Shown: in pieces, positions 59,155 to 64,000 of the stretch
How the letters are laid out: every line of letters starts with the position of its first letter
How positions within the stretch are numbered: the stretch's first letter is position 1
From: Candidatus Kaistia colombiensis
Lineage (GTDB): Bacteria > Pseudomonadota > Alphaproteobacteria > Rhizobiales > Kaistiaceae
Length of the DNA: 64,000 nt
Reading direction: 5' to 3'
NCBI GenBank assembly: GCA_029203105.1
Contig: CP119318.1
Coordinates: 2,928,501 to 2,992,500 of the forward strand
The notes under the pieces: model-generated
What the model saw: the letters and a program-made list of their open reading frames with translations, nothing else
The model's database searches: none
What the model was told of the DNA's origin: nothing
Program-made: the position numbers and the translations under genes

Positions 59155-61263
59155 TCAACCGGCGCGCAGAAGCTTGATCGCCTCGTCGCGGCCGAAAAGA
59201 TAGAGCAGAAGCTGCAGCGCCTTGCCGCGTGGCGATTGCAGCGCCGGATCCTTCTCGACGATCAGGCGCGCATCGTCGCGGGCGATTTCGAGCAGGTTCG
59301 CGTGGTGCTCGAAGCGGGCGATCTTGAAGCCTGGCGTGCCGGATTGGCGCGTGCCGAGCAGTTCGCCCTCGCCGCGCAGCCGGAGGTCCTCCTCCGCGAT
59401 GCGAAACCCGTCCTCGGTGTCGCGCATGATGGCGAGACGGTCGTGCGCGACTTCGCCGAGCGGTCCCTTATAGAGCAGCAGGCAGGTCGATGCCTTCGAG
59501 CCACGGCCGACGCGCCCGCGCAGCTGGTGCAACTGGGCCAGACCGAAGCGTTCGGCATGCTCGATCACCATGATGGTGGCATCCGGCACGTCGACGCCGA
59601 CCTCGATCACCGTGGTGGCGACGAGAATGCGGGTTTCGCCGCGCTGGAAGCGCTGCATCGCCTCGTCCTTCTCGGCCGCCTTCATCCGGCCGTGGACGAG
59701 GCCGACGACAGGGCCGAGTGCGTGCTGCAGGTCGACGAATCGATCCTGCGCGGCGGCGGCGTCGACTTCCTCGGATTCCTCGACCAGCGGGCAGACCCAA
59801 TACGCCTTGGCCCCTTCGGCGATGGCGGCGCGGATGCGCTCCACCACTTGGTCGAGCCGATCGAGCGGCACCGTGCGGGTCTCGATCGGCTGGCGGCCGG
59901 CCGGCTTGTCCGGCAGCTTGGAGACGTCCATGTCGCCGAAGGCGGTGAGAACGAGCGTGCGCGGGATCGGCGTCGCCGTCATGACGAGGATGTCGGTGGC
60001 GGCGCCCTTGGCCGAAAGCGCAAGGCGCTGATGCACGCCGAAGCGATGCTGTTCGTCGACGATCGCCAGCGCCAGATCGCGAAACTCGACGCCGGCCTGG
60101 AATACGGCATGGGTGCCGACCACGAGGTCGATGCTGCCATCGTCCAGCCCGGCGAGAATCTCGGCACGCTCCTTGCCCTTTTCGCGGCCGGTGAGGATGG
60201 CCATGCGGATGCCGGCGGCCTCGGCTAGGGGGTGCAGCGTCTTGGCGTGCTGGCGGGCCAGCAACTCGGTTGGCGCCATCAAGGCCGCCTGGCTGCCAGC
60301 CTCGATCACGGTCGCCGCCGCCATCAACCCGACCATCGTCTTGCCGGAGCCGACATCACCCTGCAGCAGGCGCAGCATCCGCTCGTCGGAGGCCAGATCC
60401 TTCTCGATATCGGCGATTGCCGCCTGCTGGCTGCCGGTGAGGGTGAAGGGCAGGGCGGCGGCGATGGCGCGGCGCATCCGCCCGTCACCGATCCGCGCCC
60501 GGCCGGTGGCGCGGCGCAGATTGGCGCGCGTTAGCATCAGGGCGAGTTGGTTGGCAAGGAACTCGTCATAGGCAAGGCGGCTGATTGCCGGTCCTTCCGG
60601 CGCCAGCTCGGCCGGCGTCGCCGGGGCATGCACGGTTTCGAGCGTCGGCTTGAAACCGGCCCAGCGCTGGCGCGACATCAGCGTCGGGTCGAGCCATTCC
60701 GGCAGTTCGGGCAGGCTATCGAGCGCGCCGCGCATGGCGCGGCCGAGCGCCTTGCGCGCCAGTCCGGCCGTCATAGGATAGACCGGCTCGACCATCGGCA
60801 ACTGCTCGAACGCCTCGCGGTCGACGATATGGTCGGGATGGACCATTTGCGGCCGGCCGTTGAACCACTCGACCTTGCCGCTGACGAACCGCGTCTCGCC
60901 GACCGGCATGGTGCGTTCGAGGAAGCTGTGCTCGGCGCGGAAGAACACCAGCGCGATCTCGCCGGTGTCGTCATGCGCCATGACGCGATAGGGCACGCGT
61001 CTGTTGCCGCGCGGCGCCGGCAGATGGCGATCGATGCGGACTTCGAGCGTGACGATCGCGCCTTCCGGCGAGAGCGCAATGCCGGGCTGATTGCGGCGGT
61101 CGATCAGGCCGACGGGAATATGCAGCAGCAGGTCCGCGACGCGCGGCGGCTCCGGCGCGTCGCCGCCGACGAGCAGGCGTCCCATCGCTTCGCCGATCTT
61201 CGGGCCGACCCCGGCCAAGCTGGTGACGGGGCGGAACAGCGGATTCAGGATTTCGGGGCGCAT
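59155..61263 (-). CDS. recG: ATP-dependent DNA helicase RecG
   Basis: A 702-residue helicase. The N-terminal wedge/OB part starts 'MRPEILNPLFRPVTSLAGVG'. Helicase motifs are Walker A 'LLQGDVGSGKTMVGLMAA', DEQH box 'LAIVDEQHRFGVHQRLAL', 'VMTATPIPRTL', 'LVATTVIEVGVDVPDATIMV' and 'QLRGRVGRGSKASTCLLLY'. It remodels stalled forks and Holliday junctions. The ATG at 61263 is well supported; the longer frame upstream is antisense noise. It is divergent from the methyltransferase gene. Confidence 0.96.
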   Translation of the reverse strand: MRPEILNPLFRPVTSLAGVGPKIGEAMGRLLVGGDAPEPPRVADLLLHIPVGLIDRRNQPGIALSPEGAIVTLEVRIDRHLPAPRGNRRVPYRVMAHDDTGEIALVFFRAEHSFLERTMPVGETRFVSGKVEWFNGRPQMVHPDHIVDREAFEQLPMVEPVYPMTAGLARKALGRAMRGALDSLPELPEWLDPTLMSRQRWAGFKPTLETVHAPATPAELAPEGPAISRLAYDEFLANQLALMLTRANLRRATGRARIGDGRMRRAIAAALPFTLTGSQQAAIADIEKDLASDERMLRLLQGDVGSGKTMVGLMAAATVIEAGSQAALMAPTELLARQHAKTLHPLAEAAGIRMAILTGREKGKERAEILAGLDDGSIDLVVGTHAVFQAGVEFRDLALAIVDEQHRFGVHQRLALSAKGAATDILVMTATPIPRTLVLTAFGDMDVSKLPDKPAGRQPIETRTVPLDRLDQVVERIRAAIAEGAKAYWVCPLVEESEEVDAAAAQDRFVDLQHALGPVVGLVHGRMKAAEKDEAMQRFQRGETRILVATTVIEVGVDVPDATIMVIEHAERFGLAQLHQLRGRVGRGSKASTCLLLYKGPLGEVAHDRLAIMRDTEDGFRIAEEDLRLRGEGELLGTRQSGTPGFKIARFEHHANLLEIARDDARLIVEKDPALQSPRGKALQLLLYLFGRDEAIKLLRAG

Positions 61264-61365
61264 CGCAGCATGATTCTCCTCGGCCGGGAGATTAGAACGT
61301 TCCGGCAACCTTTCGCCATGGCGGAGGGCAGGGTAGGAACAGCACAAATTGTGCGTGAGAGACCG

Positions 61366-62283
61366 ATGAATCAGGAAGCAACCACCGGCGTCTATGGCAA
61401 CCCACCGGCTGAACTGGCCGAGGTGCCGCGCGACGCCGTCCAGTTTTCGCCGCTGATGCCGGGGAGCGCGGCGCTCGAGCGCTGCGCCGAGAGTTCGCTC
61501 GCCGGCATGGTGATGCTGGCGCCGCCGGGCACGTTCGAACGCCGGCACGACATCGCGCAGGCGCTGCGGGCCCTGCGGCCCGGCGGCCAGCTGACGGTGA
61601 TGGCGCCGAAGGACAAGGGCGGCTCCCGGCTCGCCAAGGAGCTGAAGGCGTTCGGCTGTGCGTTCACCGAGACGGCGCTCCGCCATCACCGCGTTTGCGT
61701 CTGCGAGCGTCCCACCGACCTCTCTGCCCTGGACGAGGCGATCGCCGAGGGCGCGCCGCGTCTGGTCGAGGAGTCCGGGCTGTGGTCGCAGCCGGGCGTG
61801 TTCTCATGGAACCGGGTCGATCCGGGCAGCGCGCTGCTGTTGAAGCACTTGCCGCCCTTGTCTGGCCGCGGCGCCGATCTCGGCTGCGGCGTCGGTTATC
61901 TCGCGCGCGCCGTGCTGTCGGTGTCCGGCGTCGAGGCGCTCACCCTTGTCGATATCGACCGGCGCGCCGTCGAGGCGGCGGCGAAGAACATCGCCGACGC
62001 GCGTGCAACCCTTCAGTGGGCCGACGTGCGCAAGGCGGGCACCATCCCGGAAGGGCTCGATTTCATCGTCATGAACCCGCCTTTCCATGATGGCGGTGCC
62101 GAGGATCGCTCGCTCGGCCAGGCGTTCGTCCGGCGCGCGGCCGAGAGCCTGCGCAAGGGCGGCCGCCTTTGGCTGACCGCCAACCGGCATTTGCCCTATG
62201 AGGACCATTTGAAGACGCTGTTCGCCCGCGCCGATCTGGTGGCCGAGGCGGAAGGCTTCAAGATCTACGAGGCGCGCAAATGA
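61366..62283 (+). CDS. Class I SAM-dependent methyltransferase (RsmC-like)
   Basis: A 305-residue protein. The N-terminal half is a degenerate methyltransferase-like domain, and the C-terminal half has the SAM motif 'GADLGCGVGYLARAVLSVSG', 'LVDIDRRAVEAAAKNI' and the catalytic 'DFIVMNPPFHDGG'. The NPPFH motif and duplicated layout match RsmC/RlmG-type rRNA guanine-N2 methyltransferases. Its stop overlaps the pseudouridine synthase start by ATGA, which supports an rRNA modification operon. Confidence 0.9.
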   Translation: MNQEATTGVYGNPPAELAEVPRDAVQFSPLMPGSAALERCAESSLAGMVMLAPPGTFERRHDIAQALRALRPGGQLTVMAPKDKGGSRLAKELKAFGCAFTETALRHHRVCVCERPTDLSALDEAIAEGAPRLVEESGLWSQPGVFSWNRVDPGSALLLKHLPPLSGRGADLGCGVGYLARAVLSVSGVEALTLVDIDRRAVEAAAKNIADARATLQWADVRKAGTIPEGLDFIVMNPPFHDGGAEDRSLGQAFVRRAAESLRKGGRLWLTANRHLPYEDHLKTLFARADLVAEAEGFKIYEARK

Positions 62284-63041
62284 GCAAGTCCGGTGGCAAG
62301 GCAAGCTTCCCGACAGCCCGACTCGACCGGCTGCTGGCCAATCTCGGCTATGGCTCGCGGCGCGAGGTGCAGGGCCTCATCCAGGGCGGCCGCGTCATCC
62401 TCGACGGCGAGGCGGAGACCGATCCGGCCCAGCATGTCTATGTGAAGCCGGACCTCGCCACCCGCATGACCGTGGCCGGCGAGCCGCTCGATCCGCCGCC
62501 CGGCATGGCGCTGATGATCCACAAGCCGCTCGGCGTCACCTGCTCGCACAAGGAGACGGGGGCGCTGATCTATTCGCTTCTGCCGGAACGCTGGCGGCGC
62601 CGCGATCCCGTCATCTCGACCGTCGGCCGTCTCGACAAGGAGACGTCGGGTCTGCTGCTGATGACCGATGACGGCGCGTTGCTCCATCGCATCATCTCGC
62701 CACGCCATCACGTGCCGAAGCGCTATCAGGTGACGCTCGACCGGCCGCTCAACGGCGACGAGGCGGCGACCTTCGCCGCCGGCGGGCTGATGCTCGAAGG
62801 CGAGGACAAGCCGCTCTTGCCGGCCGAGATGGAGAGCTCCGGCCCGAAGCAGGCGACGCTGACTCTGCATGAGGGGCGCTACCATCAGGTCCGCCGCATG
62901 TTCGCCGCCGTCGGCAACCATGTCGTGGCGCTGCATCGCGACCGGATCGGCCTGCTCGACCTGCCGACGGATCTCGAGGCCGGTGCCTACCGGTTGCTGA
63001 CCGCCGCCGATATCGATGCGGTGTTCGGAGCCTCGGCGTGA
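62280..63041 (+). CDS. 16S rRNA pseudouridine synthase, RsuA family
   Basis: A 253-residue enzyme. An S4 RNA-binding domain (about 13-60, 'RLDRLLANLGYGSRREVQGL') precedes the RsuA/RluF catalytic domain with 'STVGRLDKETSGLLLMTDDG', holding the catalytic Asp in 'GRLDKETSGL', and 'HEGRYHQVRRMFAAVGNHVV'. It makes one pseudouridine in ribosomal RNA, most likely U516 of 16S. It overlaps its neighbours by 4 bases at each end. Confidence 0.93.
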   Translation: MSKSGGKASFPTARLDRLLANLGYGSRREVQGLIQGGRVILDGEAETDPAQHVYVKPDLATRMTVAGEPLDPPPGMALMIHKPLGVTCSHKETGALIYSLLPERWRRRDPVISTVGRLDKETSGLLLMTDDGALLHRIISPRHHVPKRYQVTLDRPLNGDEAATFAAGGLMLEGEDKPLLPAEMESSGPKQATLTLHEGRYHQVRRMFAAVGNHVVALHRDRIGLLDLPTDLEAGAYRLLTAADIDAVFGASA

Positions 63042-64000
63042 CCCTTCCCGGTTCGAAATTTTACGACGTCGTCGTGCTCGGCGCCGGCGCGGCCGGCATG
63101 ATGTGCGCCATCGAGGCTGGCAAGCGCGGCCGCTCGGTGGCGATCATCGATCACTCGCCCTCGGTCGGCGACAAGATCCGCATCTCCGGCGGCGGCCGCT
63201 GCAACTTCACCAACATCAACGCGTCCGCCAAGAACTTCATCTCGCGCAACCCGCGCTTCTGCATTTCGGCCCTGTCACGCTATACCCAGCGCGATTTCGT
63301 CGCCCTCGTCGAGCGCTACGGCATCGCCTATCACGAGAAGACGCTGGGCCAGCTCTTCTGCGATGGTTCGGCCAAGCAGATCATCGAGATGCTCGTCGCC
63401 GAGATGCTGCGCCATGGCGTCGAGATGCGCCTCGGCACCGCGATCAAGCGCGTCGAGCACCGGGTCGATGGCGGCTTCCGCGTTTCGCTTTCGACCGGCG
63501 ACGTCGTCTGCAAGTCGCTGGTCATCGCAACCGGCGGCAAGTCGATCCCGAAGATGGGCGCCACCGGCTTCGGCTATGAGATTGCCAGCCAGTTCGGCCT
63601 AAAGCTGGTCGAGACGCGCCCGGGCCTGGTGCCGCTGACCTTCGATCCCGCGATGCTGGAGCGCCTCGAGCCGCTGGCCGGCATCGCCGTCGATGCTGTC
63701 GCCCAGCATGGCAAGACGCGCTTCGCCGAGGCAATGCTGTTCACCCACCGCGGTCTGTCCGGCCCGGCGATCCTGCAGATCTCGTCCTATTGGCGCGAGG
63801 GCGACGAGATCACGCTATCCATGCTGCCGGCGATCGATGTGTTCGCGACGCTGAAGGCGGCCAAGGCCGAACGCGGCAAGCAGGCGCTGCATACCGTGCT
63901 CGCCACGCTGCTGCCGAAGCGGCTGGCGCAGCTGATCGCCGAGGTGGAGCCGGGGCTGGGCAACCTCGCCGACCTTTCCGACAAGGCGCTCCGCCGCGTC
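63038..64000 (+). CDS. NAD(P)/FAD-dependent oxidoreductase, HI0933/BaiN-like (partial)
   Basis: A GTG start overlaps the previous stop (GTGA). 321 codons are in the window and the frame is open at the window edge; the family is about 390-400 residues, so roughly 75 are missing. It begins 'FYDVVVLGAGAAGMMCAIEA', the FAD dinucleotide motif, followed by 'IRISGGGRCNFTNINASAKN' and 'SLVIATGGKSIPKMGATGFG'. These are marks of the HI0933/YhiN/BaiN flavoprotein family, whose physiological reaction is mostly unknown. Confidence 0.92.
   Translation, partial: MTLPGSKFYDVVVLGAGAAGMMCAIEAGKRGRSVAIIDHSPSVGDKIRISGGGRCNFTNINASAKNFISRNPRFCISALSRYTQRDFVALVERYGIAYHEKTLGQLFCDGSAKQIIEMLVAEMLRHGVEMRLGTAIKRVEHRVDGGFRVSLSTGDVVCKSLVIATGGKSIPKMGATGFGYEIASQFGLKLVETRPGLVPLTFDPAMLERLEPLAGIAVDAVAQHGKTRFAEAMLFTHRGLSGPAILQISSYWREGDEITLSMLPAIDVFATLKAAKAERGKQALHTVLATLLPKRLAQLIAEVEPGLGNLADLSDKALRRV

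Overview
The window is GC-rich chromosomal DNA, most likely from an alphaproteobacterium of the order Hyphomicrobiales (Rhizobiales). The support is a two-domain cold-shock protein, an AapJ-type amino-acid binding protein, an NDUFS4-like complex I subunit, several ribose-type sugar ABC importers, EF-P with EpmA/EpmB, and rhizobial-style intergenic repeats. The genus cannot be fixed by reading alone.

Region 1 (1-23.3 kb) is a carbohydrate-uptake and catabolism island with three ribose-type ABC importers. The first (1-2215) is followed by a ROK regulator, a PfkB kinase and a GatZ/KbaZ-family protein, which suggests a tagatose or polyol route. Next is a complete four-carbon sugar-acid pathway: ltnD-otnI on one strand and otnK-otnC divergent on the other. 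A reverse-strand operon (16.7 to 10.3 kb) then runs GntR regulator, enolase-superfamily dehydratase, binding protein, permease, ATPase, SDR dehydrogenase, SMP-30 lactonase, which is the gene set of a non-phosphorylative sugar-acid pathway. The third importer (17.6-21.3 kb) is followed by an SDR and a LacI-family regulator. One palindrome type, based on TGACAGCGCTGTCA, occurs in the third importer's promoter and twice between otnK and ltnD. This points to one regulon for the importer and the tetronate pathway.

Region 2 (23.3-41.9 kb) is mixed. It holds a FUSC-type membrane protein, a pair of fluoride channel genes, a potassium-channel-like membrane protein, urease structural genes ureABC without accessory genes, glutamate dehydrogenase, and a GntR-flanked sugar-oxidation cluster. 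It continues with an L,D-transpeptidase, a HerA-like ATPase, two tRNA-Glu genes, glyoxalase I, a cold-shock protein, tRNA-Arg and a complex I subunit.

Region 3 (41.9-43.6 kb) is the eroded remnant of an integrative element. It is bounded by 49-bp direct repeats made from the 3' half of tRNA-Pro, and it still holds an integrase fragment, an XRE regulator and two small unknown genes.

Region 4 (43.9-64 kb) is housekeeping: a GGDEF/EAL protein, efp-epmA-epmB, a PaiB-like protein, msrQ, a P-loop kinase, a sugar kinase, ccdA, glmU-glmS, a DUF502 protein, a CLC channel, recG, an rRNA methyltransferase-like gene, a pseudouridine synthase and a flavoprotein cut by the window end. Reading-frame breaks are packed into two stretches, about 46.1-47.9 kb (plus one at about 46.36 kb) and 53.96-56.3 kb. 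They hit efp, epmA, epmB, glmU and glmS, while the 6 kb between is clean. Several of these genes are normally essential and the protein sequence between breaks is intact, so sequencing or assembly error is the likeliest cause.
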